64,000 nt of DNA from Aptenodytes patagonicus (lineage: Eukaryota > Chordata > Aves > Sphenisciformes > Spheniscidae): the NCBI RefSeq assembly GCF_965638725.1, contig NC_134960.1:6574501-6638500 (forward strand). The letters run 5' to 3'. Below are positions 1 through 10,343 of this stretch, piece by piece. A model generated the notes under the pieces. The model was not told where the DNA came from. It made no database searches and was given only the letters and a program-made list of their open reading frames with translations. Both the position numbers and the translations under genes were made by a program. Position 1 is the stretch's first letter; the number at the start of each line of letters is the position of its first letter.

Positions 1-225
1 TCTAAATCCTCAATTTTTCTTGTTTCTCAGGCTCTTATGAATATTTGCTTAGTGCTTAGAGTGTAGTGTGTATTTCTAATATTCACTGGACATGAGATTT
101 AAAGTAAACAACAACAAAATGTCTTACTCTTAATTTGTACTCAAAAACTGTAATTGTGTATTACAGAGGTAATTTTTCCTCATGTATAACATGTTCCCTC
201 TCTCTCTGTCCAAAACTAAAATTAG
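1..225 (+). other. CANX: CANX intron, 3' end
   Basis: AT-rich intronic sequence ending in a pyrimidine-rich stretch and AG at 224-225. The preceding exon is outside the window. Confidence 0.8.
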
Positions 226-307
226 GTATGAAGTAAACTTCCAAAATGGAATAGAGTGTGGCGGGGCCTATGTGAAATTGCTTTCAAAAACCCCTGAATT
301 GAACCTG
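226..307 (+). CDS. CANX: CANX exon, lectin domain
   Basis: Begins with the last base of a split Gln codon and reads [17 protein letters not shown] onward. This is the conserved calnexin lectin strand with its disulfide Cys. It ends phase 0 at a GTGAGT donor. Confidence 0.95.
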
Positions 308-3300
308 GTGAGTAATGCTGCTACTTTGAGTATTAGCTGTGAAAGAAAACTTTTTTCATTTTGCTTCTTCCTGAAGAAACCTCTTCAATAAAGGCAGTGG
401 GGCATATTTAGGGCCTGATCTCCAAAGTACTTTGCACTCAGCAGTTTTTGGCCTTTTGAGTGAAAACTCTGGAGTTTCCTAGTAGCTGAGCAGTTCTAGA
501 CCTTTGCTAAAGTCTGCAATACTTCACTGGCTTGATATCCAAGTTGCAGAATAATTTCTAATGAATTGGGAGTTCTTATGCCAAGCAGTGACTTAAGTTG
601 TATTTCAAAAAATAATGGAATGAAGTTTTGCATTGTTTTTAAAGGATCAGTTCCATGACAAAACTCCATATACAATCATGTTTGGTCCTGACAAATGTGG
701 AGAGGACTATAAATTGCACTTCATTTTCCGGCACAAAAACCCCAAGACTGGCAAATATGAGGAGAAGCATGCAAAGCGTCCAGATGCAGACCTGAAGACT
801 TACTTTACTGATAAGAAGACCCATCTTTATACTCTGGGTACGGTGACTGTTAACTATGTATGTTAATAACTACTACTATGTTTCCTGAACCAAAAGCTCA
901 TAAATGAGCCAGATGAACAACTGAATATTTGTATCAACACACCATACAACTAAAAACCACTTGAAAGCTCTGAATGTAAAAACTGATCTTAATATACAAA
1001 GGCTTATTTCTTCTTTGCAAGAAGTCTTGATTCATGTAAGAAAGGTCATGAGACCTTGAACTTAAGGGAGAGCTGAATTTCAGAGCAGTCCTGAGTAACT
1101 TGATATGCTAAGTATATCCAAAATAATTATCAACACTTATAAGTGCTTGAATGCTGCCCCCTAGTAATTTGGGGTATACTAGGCTTTAGATTTAGAAGGA
1201 CAGTCTTTTTTTCTTGCTGCTTTCACAGTACCAGACAAACTCAGTGGTTCTTGGAAGTACAGTGTCTGGTCTGGGATATTAGCTATGACTAAAACCTTTC
1301 AGGGAGTACTCAGGAGGATCTCTCTAGCTTTTCCTACTACAGAGGCAGCAATGGATAAAGGAGTGAGATTAAAATACTGTGAGTCAGTAGTAGGGAGTCT
1401 TATTCTTGAGTAGAATGTGAATACATTCTTACTACTAAAGCAATACTGGCTGTGCTAAAGTCAACTTGCTGTGGTAACTGGTGAATCACTCTACAAGCTT
1501 CTTTGTGCCTTTAGCATATTTAAAGTAGGACTCCTGCAATGAGTTGTCTTTCTCACAAGGTGAGATGTGCTACATCATCACTAGTTACACTATGGCATAA
1601 GGAGAAAAGTTCTTAACAATTCTTTAAAACAGTTGCTGGATAGGTGGTAGCTTGGATTGCTGAAGCTGTAATTGTACAGTGGGGATGAGTGATACTTTGA
1701 TGCATGCTTTCTATGATATGTGTAATGGCTACATCAACTTTTCTCCTTACAGTCTTGAATCCTGATAATAGTTTTGAAATACTGGTTGATCAAACGGTTG
1801 TCAACAGTGGGAATTTGTTAAATGATATGTCTCCTCCTGTGAATCCACCCCGAGAGATTGAGGACCCGAATGACCAGAAGCCTGAGGACTGGGATGAGAG
1901 ACCAAAAATCCCAGACCCGGATGCTGTTAAACCAGATGACTGGTAAGCTGTTGGAGGGGTGGAATTGAGGCAAGCCTTGGCCTGTGATAACTTGGTCCTG
2001 ATCAAAAAGTCTTTCTCAGATGACTTACAGAAGGTTTTGAGTCTCACCCTTGTAATCAAAACACAGTCAGTTTAGGTGTTTGAGCAGCACTTTGGTAGAC
2101 AAAGGCAGACAGGATCCATGTCCTCTGGGAATTACTGTTTAGTGTTCCTGTTACTGTGCTGGCCACAGGTAAAGGTTTTACTGAAACAGCTATGCTAGCT
2201 GATGCTTTCATCCTTGATGAGATCAAAAGATGAGCTACAGAAGGTATAACTGTAAGGTGTTTGTAGTTGTTTGTGTAATGCATAGTTACAAGTGACTGAA
2301 ATATCTGACATCCTGAATCAGAAACTGATACTGGGTTTCTGTCTTTGAACCTATGCTTTGTGAACCATGGACTCAATTTGAAGCTCAAATGCGTGTTTGC
2401 AGCAACCACTAAGATACGGGATTTGCTGTAATATGCCCTTTCTAGGTTGGCTTTAAAAAATAAGTAGTACTACCTTACAGTTGACATCATTACTGTGCCA
2501 TGAGGCACATATATAGGTAACAGATTGCAAGGCAATTCTGTTCTGAAATCATGGTGTTATGCTTACCCTATCAGAAGCAAAGCTGGCTGGTTGTCTAGAT
2601 CAGTGGGCTTGTTCAGAGTCTGTAGAATCATGCCTTGGGGTTAAGAACTTGTGTGTGTTAATACATAATTTTCTGTTCTCAAGGGATGAGGATGCTCCTG
2701 CAAAGATCGCAGATGAAAATGCTGTGAAACCAGAGGGCTGGCTGGATGATGAGCCAGAATACGTAGCGGACCCTGATGCTGAGAAGCCTGAAGATTGGTA
2801 TGTTTACTGCCTGTTGCAAATCACAGCAAATACTTCATGGCTTTGGTACTGGCTTTTACAAGTACAAGTAACAAAGTCATCAATTCAGGCTATCTTGCTT
2901 CAAAAGTAGAAGGCAGAGTTGGTCTGAGGAGTCTTTGTGTTCTTGCGTTCACCTGCGCACTTTTCAGCTCTTCTGTTCTGTGATTGTAAGCTGAACAGGG
3001 CAGGGATGGTCATCTCGCAGTTGTACCAGTCTTGGAAGGGGTGGCAGGGGAGGCTGTGCTCAGGGACTGGCTTTTGTTGAGCTTCTGTGCTTCCAAGCTA
3101 CTTCTTGAAATCATCATTCCTTCTGTGGTGTCTTTACCTACAGACCAGTGCTATACAAAGTTTCAGTATCTCCCTTTTATGGTAGGAATTTTAACTTTCC
3201 CAGAAATCAGACATTGTCTAAGTCTTACTCTGTATAAAGACAAGGGGCAGACTTCAAAACTGAATTTCCCTTTTCAGGGATGAGGATATGGATGGTGAAT

Positions 3301-4949
3301 GGGAGGCACCTCAGATTGCAAATCCTAAATGTGAGACGTCCCCTGGCTGTGGTACCTGGCAGCGACCGATGATTGACAATCCAAACTACAAAGGCAAATG
3401 GAAGCCTCCTATGATTGATAATGTCAACTATCAGGTTGGTGTTTTCATTGCTTAAAACTGCTGGCCAATGCAGCATTTCTCTTACAAAAAGCAGAATGAT
3501 TTAGATTCATCAGGTGTAATTAAGAATACAAATACCATCATGGTTGTACTGTGTTTCAAGTGGACAGATTCAAAGTGCTTTCTTACTTGGCTTCACTTCT
3601 TTGTAGCACAAACGAAAAAAAAAACCAAAACACCTGATGAGTTGCACCCATAGACATTGTAATTAAGTGGAATGGATTGGTCTTTCAGTTCAAAATGGGC
3701 TGAAAACTAAAAATTGTATTATAGCAGGTGAGGCTGAATGTCTTGTCTTTCCTAGGGTATATGGAAACCTAGGAAGATCCCAAACCCAGATTTCTTTGAA
3801 GATTTGGAACCTTTCAAGATGACTCCCTTCAGTGCTGTGGGACTTGAGCTATGGTCAATGACTTCTGACATCTTTTTTGACAACTTTATTATCTGTACTG
3901 AAAGAGCTGTGGCTGATGATTGGGCCAGTGATGGATGGGGACTGAAAAAAGCAGCTGATGGTGCTGCAGAGGTGAGAAAGAGAGGTTTAATTGTGTGCTT
4001 CTGACTGGAACAGTAGCAGCATTGCTGCTGTTCTCTCCCACAGACTTTATCAATATATACCTGTATGTACCAAGGCTAGGGGTTATGATAAACCAGATTG
4101 GAACCTCAATTCCTAATTATAATATGGTAATGGTTGCTGTAAGTAGCAATCAGTACTCACTGCTCTTTTGTGAGGTTTTTGCTCTGAGAATTGGGCTGTT
4201 AACTTTAGCCTAATTCTTCATTTGTAAACTATAGAAAAAGTATTTGTGCAGGTTAGCTTTAATTTTTTTGAGGTATGAAATATAATGTTCAAAGTTGTAA
4301 AAAGCCTATTTGTTTAAGCTACAGAATTTTCTTCACTGCTACAACTTGCTGTATGGGATGAAATTTGACAGTTCTTTTTATCTTATAGCCTGGTGTTGTG
4401 GGCCAGATGATGGCAGCTGCTGAAGAGCGTCCCTGGCTTTGGGTAGTCTACATCCTCACTGTGGCTTTGCCAGTGTTCCTTATTGTCCTTTTCTGCTGTT
4501 CTGGGAAGGTATGCATTTCCTCTGGTAATAAGTAGTATAATCTTTAAAAAGAGATCCAGCAAAATGTGCCTTAACATCACAAATACTTGCCTGGCTTTGA
4601 CAACTTTTTTTTTTTAGAAACAGCCAAGTGCTGCAGAATACAAAAAGACTGATGCTCCTCAACCTGATGTGATGGATGAGGAGAAAGAGGAAGAAAAAGA
4701 CAAAGGGGGCAAGGAAGAGGAGGAGGAGGAGGAGGAAGCAAATGAAGAAAAGCTAGGTAGGTAAACTAGATAATCTTGAATCACGTTGAGTTTTCTCTCT
4801 GATAGAATAAAACAGCAGGATTGGCAGACATGGAGTAAAGCCAACAGTGAACTGAAAGTAAGTCTTAATGAAAAGAGAATGAGATTTTTTTTTTTAATTT
4901 CCCTTAGAAGAGAAGCAGAAAAGTGATGCTGATATAGGAAGTGCTAGTC

Positions 4950-4980
<31 letters not shown>

Positions 4981-5667
4981 CAGGAAACCTGCATCAGAGG
5001 TGAGAGTGCTTAATCTTTGAGGGAAGTCTCGTGCGTGTTTTTCCTTAGTAAAGTTTGTTCTACGTGACTTAAGTGTTTAAAAGTAAACCTGGCTCGTGTG
5101 ATACTCTCTCCCAGTGTCAGAACTTTGGAAAACTTAATCACCCTGCAGAATAGGAATTGCTGTGGCCAACTTCAGCAGAGCTGGGCACCTTGCTAAAGGC
5201 ACTGCCATAGACCCTGCGTTGAGAGGAGTGGGATTGTGTGGAATGCATCTTCTTGAGGCAAAAGGCTTATTCAGCTTTGTATGCAGTCAGGATGTGACCT
5301 CTTCAGTGCTCCACACTGACATAATGGCCGACTTAAAAATGGGTGGAGTGTTGCTTAAAGTTAAAGGGATTCTCGCAGCAGCAGCAGTTGTTGAGTACTC
5401 AGCAAAGAGTGTACATCCACTGTGAAAACAAGAGGATTTGTGTGTTTGCTGTGTGTAGAAAGGAAGGGTAGTAACAGCAGTAGGTCTTTTCAAAAATTAA
5501 ATCCTAATGTAGAAGTGAAAGTAGATTATTCTTTGTAGGTTTGCTCAAAATGGTTTTTAAGGGTATTCTTGGCTTTTATTTCCTTGATATTTACACAAAT
5601 TACTTTCTTGCAGGAGGAGGAAACTGTGAATAGATCACCCAGAAACAGAAAGCCAAGGAAAGATTGA
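226..5667 (+). CDS. CANX: Calnexin, C-terminal 451 residues (5'-truncated by the window edge)
   Basis: Calnexin is a type I ER membrane lectin chaperone that holds monoglucosylated N-glycoproteins and recruits PDI-family partners such as ERp57. Ten exons join in frame: 226-307, 645-837, 1753-1942, 2684-2797, 3278-3434, 3756-3971, 4389-4508, 4618-4756, 4908-4999 and 5614-5667. They encode the second part of the globular lectin domain, the proline-rich P-domain arm, the end of the lectin fold, one transmembrane helix followed by a CC pair (a palmitoylation site in the family), and a very acidic cytosolic tail ending RKPRKD, an ER-retention type signal. The P-domain shows four type-1 motifs (for example [14 protein letters not shown]) followed by four type-2 motifs (for example [10 protein letters not shown]), the 11112222 order typical of calnexin. 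All introns are GT-AG. The signal peptide and about 140 N-terminal residues lie left of the window. Calmegin and calreticulin are the relatives; the long acidic tail and the MAML1 neighbour favour calnexin. Confidence 0.97.
645..837 (+). CDS. CANX: CANX exon, lectin domain
   Basis: Starts [19 protein letters not shown] and runs to HLYTL plus one base. It carries the second Cys of the lectin-domain disulfide and the [14 protein letters not shown] strand. AG precedes and GTACGG follows. Confidence 0.95.
1753..1942 (+). CDS. CANX: CANX exon, end of lectin part and start of P-domain
   Basis: Reads [12 protein letters not shown], then the first two type-1 P-domain repeats ([14 protein letters not shown] and [12 protein letters not shown]). 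The final Trp codon is split TG|G at a GTAAGC donor. Confidence 0.95.
2684..2797 (+). CDS. CANX: CANX exon, P-domain type-1 repeats 3 and 4
   Basis: Encodes [19 protein letters not shown] and [12 protein letters not shown]. Both ends split a Trp codon, so the exon (114 bases, 38 codons) is a symmetric repeat module. Confidence 0.95.
3278..3434 (+). CDS. CANX: CANX exon, P-domain type-2 repeats 1 to 3
   Basis: Encodes [17 protein letters not shown], the Cys-x5-Cys loop (CETSPGC) and two further GxWxxPxIDN repeats. It ends phase 0 at GTTGGT. Confidence 0.95.
3756..3971 (+). CDS. CANX: CANX exon, last P-domain repeat and return to lectin fold
   Basis: Encodes [19 protein letters not shown], then the conserved [18 protein letters not shown] strand and [19 protein letters not shown]. 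It is 216 bases and phase 0 at both ends. Confidence 0.95.
4389..4508 (+). CDS. CANX: CANX exon, transmembrane segment
   Basis: Forty codons containing the luminal juxtamembrane segment [19 protein letters not shown] and the FCCSGK stop-transfer with its two adjacent Cys. Confidence 0.95.
4618..4756 (+). CDS. CANX: CANX exon, acidic cytosolic tail 1
   Basis: Encodes [17 protein letters not shown] followed by a Glu/Lys/Asp-rich stretch. A run of eight Glu codons lies at 4714-4737. It ends with a split Glu codon at GTAGGT. Confidence 0.93.
4908..4999 (+). CDS. CANX: CANX exon, acidic cytosolic tail 2
   Basis: Encodes [15 protein letters not shown] and a run of nine Glu codons (4952-4978) before DRKPASE. 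Phase 0 at the GTGAGA donor. Confidence 0.93.
5614..5667 (+). CDS. CANX: CANX last coding exon
   Basis: Encodes [17 protein letters not shown] and TGA at 5665-5667. The SPR context is the family's C-terminal phosphosite region. The terminal basic motif with RKPRKD is the ER-retention signal. Confidence 0.95.
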   Translation, partial: EEETVNRSPRNRKPRKD

Positions 5668-6936
5668 AAAAAGTTATAAGAACTTGATCTGTGATTTTTT
5701 TTTTTTTTCAAACATGGTTCTGGGAGAGGACCTTGGACACCTTACATTGAAACTTGGACAAACCTCAAGATTTCACCATCCACAGGTTCCAGTCACACTA
5801 TCCAATGTAATAGTGTCTAGCAGTAAAATATTTGCAATCATCTGTTTTAAAGAACATCATTCCTGTAGAAAGAATGCATTTAATATAATGGGCTGTGGAT
5901 TTTGGAATGTAACATAACTAACCTTTTCATTTTTGGTTTTAAATATTCTTTTCTGTTTTTAAGTAGATTGGTAGAACTTTTCTGGTCTCAAACCTTGGCT
6001 TAATTTAATATATTAATTAGTGAAAAATAACAATGAATCTTGAAAGTGCTAGGTGATAAAAATGCAGTTTTATAACTAGTTTTTTTTTACAAATATGTAA
6101 ATTCCTGAATGCACCAATGTCTTTATATCCCTTAAAATTTGGTAATTGTTTAAAGAAAAGTTGTCAATGTATTTGACAACCCCTCTGCTGTCAAAAGAAA
6201 AAACTGGGGGGGATGTATGGGGAAATGAGTAGTGAAACTCTCTAATCAATCAACTTCATTCTTTTGGGGGGGAGGGGAAAGAGGAAGAAGGGGTGGAAGG
6301 AAGGGGTTAGTCTATAGAATATGCATACTGTGCATGGCTAAAGCCCTGTTAAGTGTTGACAAATGATCTAGGATTTGGAATGGGTCATCTTAATGTGGCA
6401 TTTAATCCTGCAGGCCTTGCAGATAATGGATTTAGTTTAGTTCTTAAACTCTTTTTGTAAAGCTAATGTGTTGTTGAGGGAGGGTTAGACTACTTCCCCC
6501 TTTCCCCTCTGTTCAGCCACTGATGCTTTCCTTTCTCGGTGACTATACAGCTTTTTCTGAGTGCGGCTTTGCCTCAGTTGCTGAAGCGCTTCATGTTCAG
6601 CTCATCGTCAAACTCTATTTTTATAGCTAGGCCTACTCCTTTCCAGGGTCCAAACACTGGGTAGGACAGTGTCCCATATCCTCTCACTGTTATCACTGTA
6701 TGTCTACTCCCGTAGAAATGGGGGAGGTAGTCAGGTACACAAGCTGAACTGAGTATTTGTTAAGGGGTGGTGGGGGGGAACAACAACCAACCAAGATGTC
6801 AGTATTGTAGGTGGGGAAGGAGCATGTGGAATATCTTAACTGGTATGTGAAACTGTTTAAGTCTTTTATCTGCTCTTCATGTAACAAATGCATCCTAAAT
6901 TATATTGTGAATGTTAGGGAGTTCCAATTCTAGCTG

Positions 6937-6942
6937 AATAAA
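6937..6942 (+). promoter_or_regulatory. CANX: CANX poly(A) signal 1 (AATAAA)
   Basis: Canonical hexamer about 1.27 kb after the stop, followed by a T-rich stretch. It would give the shortest 3'UTR. Confidence 0.5.
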
Positions 6943-7412
6943 TTTTTTTAAAGCGTTGAGTCTACCATATTATACTGTTTCAAACACTTTTTTTGGTGGA
7001 ATGCAGGTGATCACTACAAGAGCATACCTCTGAGGGTGAAATCTATGTAACTTCATTACACTGTACCAAATATGTTGGCGTTTGGATGTCTATAGATAAA
7101 CTTTTGCCTTTGTTTAGAGTGAAATTAAATGTCCTGAAATTACTCTTCTTGCACTGAATTCAAACACTCCAGTGTTGTTTGGTCATAGCATAGGTATAGT
7201 GTGGGGAATAATTCCCAGGGGTTGGGGAGGGAAGAGTGTTCCAATTATCTTGCAAACAATCTAACTGATTACTAAAAGACTCTTGTGGTTTTGGTTTTCT
7301 GTAAAACACCTTTTTGCTGCCTGTCCTTCTGTTGTATCCCTTGGTTGTTGTGTTTGAAATATTAGTGATCACAAATGCATAGCAGGATTTCTTGATCTTT
7401 CTGCAGTGTGCA

Positions 7413-7418
7413 AATAAA
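7413..7418 (+). promoter_or_regulatory. CANX: CANX poly(A) signal 2 (AATAAA)
   Basis: Canonical hexamer in the context gtgcaaataaactattg. Confidence 0.4.
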
Positions 7419-7945
7419 CTATTGTAAGCAAGATACTGGAAGTAATTTCAGACTTCTGTTGGGAGCTATTGCATGTTTAGAATGCCTTTGCCTGTTGAAC
7501 ACCTGGTAAATACTGCTCCTTATTGCAAAAATAGCTTATACTCTGACATGGAAGATGTCATAGCTTAAGCATTGCTACTAGCTTGTTCTCAGGACTGTAT
7601 TTTTATCAAGGAGCAGCTGCTATTTATGACTCTCAGTCCTTTGAGATGAAGTATATGTAAATGATTTCAATTCAGCTAACATTTTGAGCACAACATAAAT
7701 CTATTAATCTAATGTTTTTTATCTTAATATGCAAATTGCCTTAAATTCCCAAACAATTCATGTGCATACATGTTCTTTCAAAGCATCAAAAGTGAACTTA
7801 AGATCTGCTATCAGCTTTTAAATAGTATTATATTAAAGCTAATTGTAAATCTACATTTGCTTCTGCTAAATCTCCTGAAAAGGTCTCCTGTCTTGCATGT
7901 TATGGCTTTTTTTGATACCATAGTGTATGCTTAAATAATCACTAC

Positions 7946-7951
7946 AATAAA
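7946..7951 (+). promoter_or_regulatory. CANX: CANX poly(A) signal 3 (AATAAA)
   Basis: Canonical hexamer in the context actacaataaatgaag. Confidence 0.4.
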
Positions 7952-8838
7952 TGAAGACTTTCCAAAATGGATAGACAACTCCAAAGTTACTTTTTATCCT
8001 GCTTTCTGACTTGGGTGGCTCAGTTTAACCTCAGAATCACTCTTATTTTTAAATCCTTTGAGGAAAAATTAGCTATCTGCTTATCCTGAGTACTTTTAAA
8101 GCATAGCTGTGTTTTTGAAGTACTGAAGCTCTACCTGGTTGTAACTCGTGAACTAGGTTTGGAACTGTTAAAAATACTTGAGGGTGTATTTGGGCCTTTT
8201 ATGTCTGTGCACCCAAGAGTGGCAGCTTCTGAAAAGGATGCTCTGCTTAACTGAATGTGTCTGAAGATGGTGGGAGGTAACCTGGGATCGTAAATCAAAA
8301 CAAAACCCTAGGGGAGTAGGTGCAGACAGGGTCTCAAACACAACCTGTTTTCAGCATTTCTACTGCCTTTTTCTCCTGGAGTTGGTGCTCAGTAAAGGTG
8401 CAGCTAACCAGCTAACCCCTTCCAGAAGTGTCACTGGACGTGATCTAGCCTTTCTGGGTCTGGCTAATAGTGAATTATCACAGCTTGAGGCTGTGACCTG
8501 TAAAATGCGTTGTGTATGTCTGTTTTTAAGATTGACTGCTGGGCCTGAGGGGCCATTCTTGCAAGTGCTAATTGCTAGTTAATGTACATCTCCGTGGTTG
8601 TCTCTCACTTGTCCCTTACTCCTTCCTCAAAAGCAGTGCTCCACTTAGGCTGTGGTTACGTGTGTGGGGCTTGGGACCGCTCTCTCCATCCCTAACTGCT
8701 CCCCAGTTAACACCACTATTGCCTCATGGTTTCAAAAAGGGGTTTTGGGTTTTTTTTTGTATGTTGCTGAACAAGGACTGTGATTTCATTTGCAGAAAAC
8801 ACCTGTCCATTTCAAAATGGTACCTGTAGATGCAACTT

Positions 8839-8855
8839 GGGGGGGGGGGGGGGGG
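8839..8855 (+). repeat. Poly-G homopolymer (17 G)
   Basis: An uninterrupted run of 17 G lies just upstream of the distal CANX poly(A) signal. Its length is likely to be polymorphic or uncertain in assembly. Confidence 0.9.
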
Positions 8856-8870
8856 AAATATGTAAAAGCT

Positions 8871-8880
8871 AATAAATAAA
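8871..8880 (+). promoter_or_regulatory. CANX: CANX distal poly(A) signal (overlapping AATAAATAAA)
   Basis: Two overlapping AATAAA hexamers followed by a T/G-rich element near 8892-8915. It is the last strong signal before the MAML1 CpG island, so it is the likely distal end. Confidence 0.6.
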
Positions 8881-8895
8881 GAAACTTAAATCTGT

Positions 8896-9175
8896 TTGGC
8901 TTTCTTTGTCTAACTAGCAAAACTGCCTAAGTCTTCATCGCTTCTGGTTGGCTTGAAGTGAAGGGAGCAGGTCTGGACTAGGAACCAGCTTCAGCAGGTG
9001 ATGGGAAAGGTGACGATACCCTGCCCCTGTGAGGTGATCAGTAATTCTCTTTGCTCCAGGACTGGGTTTTTTTTTTTCCCCCATACTCCACAGCCAGGTG
9101 CTAGGTAAGCCCACGTGTTGACCCAAAAGAAGAGGTTCTGTAGTGCGGAGCTCAGCTCTGCCTAGGAGCCCTGTT
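8896..9175. other. CANX-MAML1 intergenic spacer
   Basis: A short spacer without convincing open frames. It becomes steadily more GC-rich towards the MAML1 CpG island. Confidence 0.7.
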
Positions 9176-9484
9176 GGGTGAGGGCCGAGCCCGCCGCCCC
9201 TCGCTGCCGGCAGGTGAGCCGTGCGGGCCGGGGCCGGGGGGTTCCCGCTGCCGCCGTTGCCCACGCCTCCCCGTCAATCACCTCTGGCTCCGCCTCCCGG
9301 CGCGCCTGAGTGGCTGCGCCGCCGCCGCCCCGCCTCCTCTCTGCCCGTGCCTTTTAAACGCGCCGAAGGCCGCCTCCAGACAGCCGCCCTGCCCGCCCAC
9401 TCCTCTGCTGCTTAGTTCGCGCTTCCGCGCCTTCCTATTGGCTCGCAGGGATGTCCCTCACGGCTCGTGACGCGCTACGCGACG

Positions 9485-9492
9485 TGACGTAG
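9485..9492 (+). promoter_or_regulatory. MAML1: CRE/ATF-like site TGACGTAG
   Basis: An ATF/CREB-type half-site match about 50 bases upstream of the inferred start. A second TGACG lies at 9468-9472. Confidence 0.4.
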
Positions 9493-9556
9493 CCCACCAC
9501 CCAGGAAGCTCCGCCTATTTATTCTCAACTCAGCTCTTGCGGGGAAAAACAATTTC

Positions 9557-9567
9557 AAGATGGCGGC
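9557..9567 (+). promoter_or_regulatory. MAML1: YY1-type element AAGATGGCGGC
   Basis: A full match to the YY1 consensus in the sense orientation often found within the first tens of bases of a transcript. Its ATG also opens the first uORF. Confidence 0.55.
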
Positions 9568-9616
9568 GGCGCGGATAACAATGGGGAGTCGGGGGTTCGG
9601 GCCGGCCCGTGCCTGA
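9560..9616 (+). other. uORF 1 in the MAML1 leader (18 codons plus stop)
   Basis: Starts MAAARITMGS and ends at TGA 9614-9616, well before the MAML1 start. The initiation context is moderate (A at -3, G at +4). It belongs to the leader only if transcription begins upstream of 9560. Confidence 0.4.
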
Positions 9617-9671
9617 GAGCGGCGGCCGCCGGGCCGCGCCGCGCCGGGGGGGAGCGGAGCGGGCTCCGGCC

Positions 9672-9691
9672 GGGCCCCGGGGAGGGGCGGG
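9672..9691 (+). promoter_or_regulatory. MAML1: G-quadruplex motif in the MAML1 leader
   Basis: Four G runs (9672-9674, 9679-9682, 9684-9687, 9689-9691) are separated by loops of 4, 1 and 1 bases. More G-rich runs follow to about 9840. By position it would be transcribed into the 5' leader. Confidence 0.45.
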
Positions 9692-9911
9692 CAGCGGCCG
9701 CCGGGCAGGGCTGAGGGAGAGGGGGGGAGCGAAGCGGCACCGGCCTCGGGGGAGAAGGAGGAAGTGGGGCGGGGGGAGCGGAGCGGGCGCCGGGCCGGGC
9801 CGGGGGGAGGAACCGGGGCGGGGGCGAGCCCGGCGGGGAGCCCAGGTAAGGGCCGCGGGAGGGGGAGGAGCGGCCGAGGCCGGGGAAGGCCCGAGGGGGG
9901 GAGCCCCCGCC

Positions 9912-9941
9912 ATGGCGGGGGCCGATGTGAGGAGCCGGTGA
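9912..9941 (+). other. uORF 2 in the MAML1 leader (9 codons plus stop)
   Basis: Encodes MAGADVRSR from a strong GCCATGG context (G at -3 and +4). It ends only 33 bases before the MAML1 ATG. Confidence 0.45.
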
Positions 9942-9974
9942 ACGGCGGCGGCCGCCCCCCTCGCTCTCCGGTCC

Positions 9975-10343
9975 ATGGTGCTGCCCCCCTGCCCCATGGC
10001 GGAGTTCGTGGTGCCGCGGCACAGCGCGGTGATGGAGCGGCTCCGCCGGCGCATCGAGCTCTGCCGGCGGCACCACAGCGCCTGCGAGTCCCGCTACCAG
10101 GCCGTGTCCCCGGAGCGCCTGGAGCTGGAGCGCCAGCAAACCTTCGCCCTGCACCAGCGCTGCCTGCAGGCCAAGGCCAAGCGGGCCGGCAAGCACCGGC
10201 AGCCGCCCCCGGCGCCGCCGCCGCCCGCGCCCCCTCCGCCGGCCGCCGCCGTCGCGGGAGGCGCCGACAGGACCGGAGCCAACGGCCTGGACGCCGAGGC
10301 GGCGAGCGGCGAGCAGCACGGCCGCAGCAGCACGTTGATCGCG
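9975..10343 (+). CDS. MAML1: MAML1 exon 1 (coding part), Notch-binding domain
   Basis: Encodes residues 1-123. The basic helix covers roughly residues 13-75. A Pro/Ala-rich low-complexity stretch follows (10201-10250). It ends phase 0 after STLIA at a GTAAGG donor. Confidence 0.94.

Larger units (their letters stand above)
5668..8895 (+). other. CANX: CANX 3' untranslated region
   Basis: About 3.2 kb of AT-rich, non-coding sequence runs from the CANX stop to a doubled AATAAA at 8871-8880, with a T/G-rich stretch after it. The few open frames in it are short and unlike any protein I know. The true end depends on which poly(A) signal is used. Confidence 0.75.
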
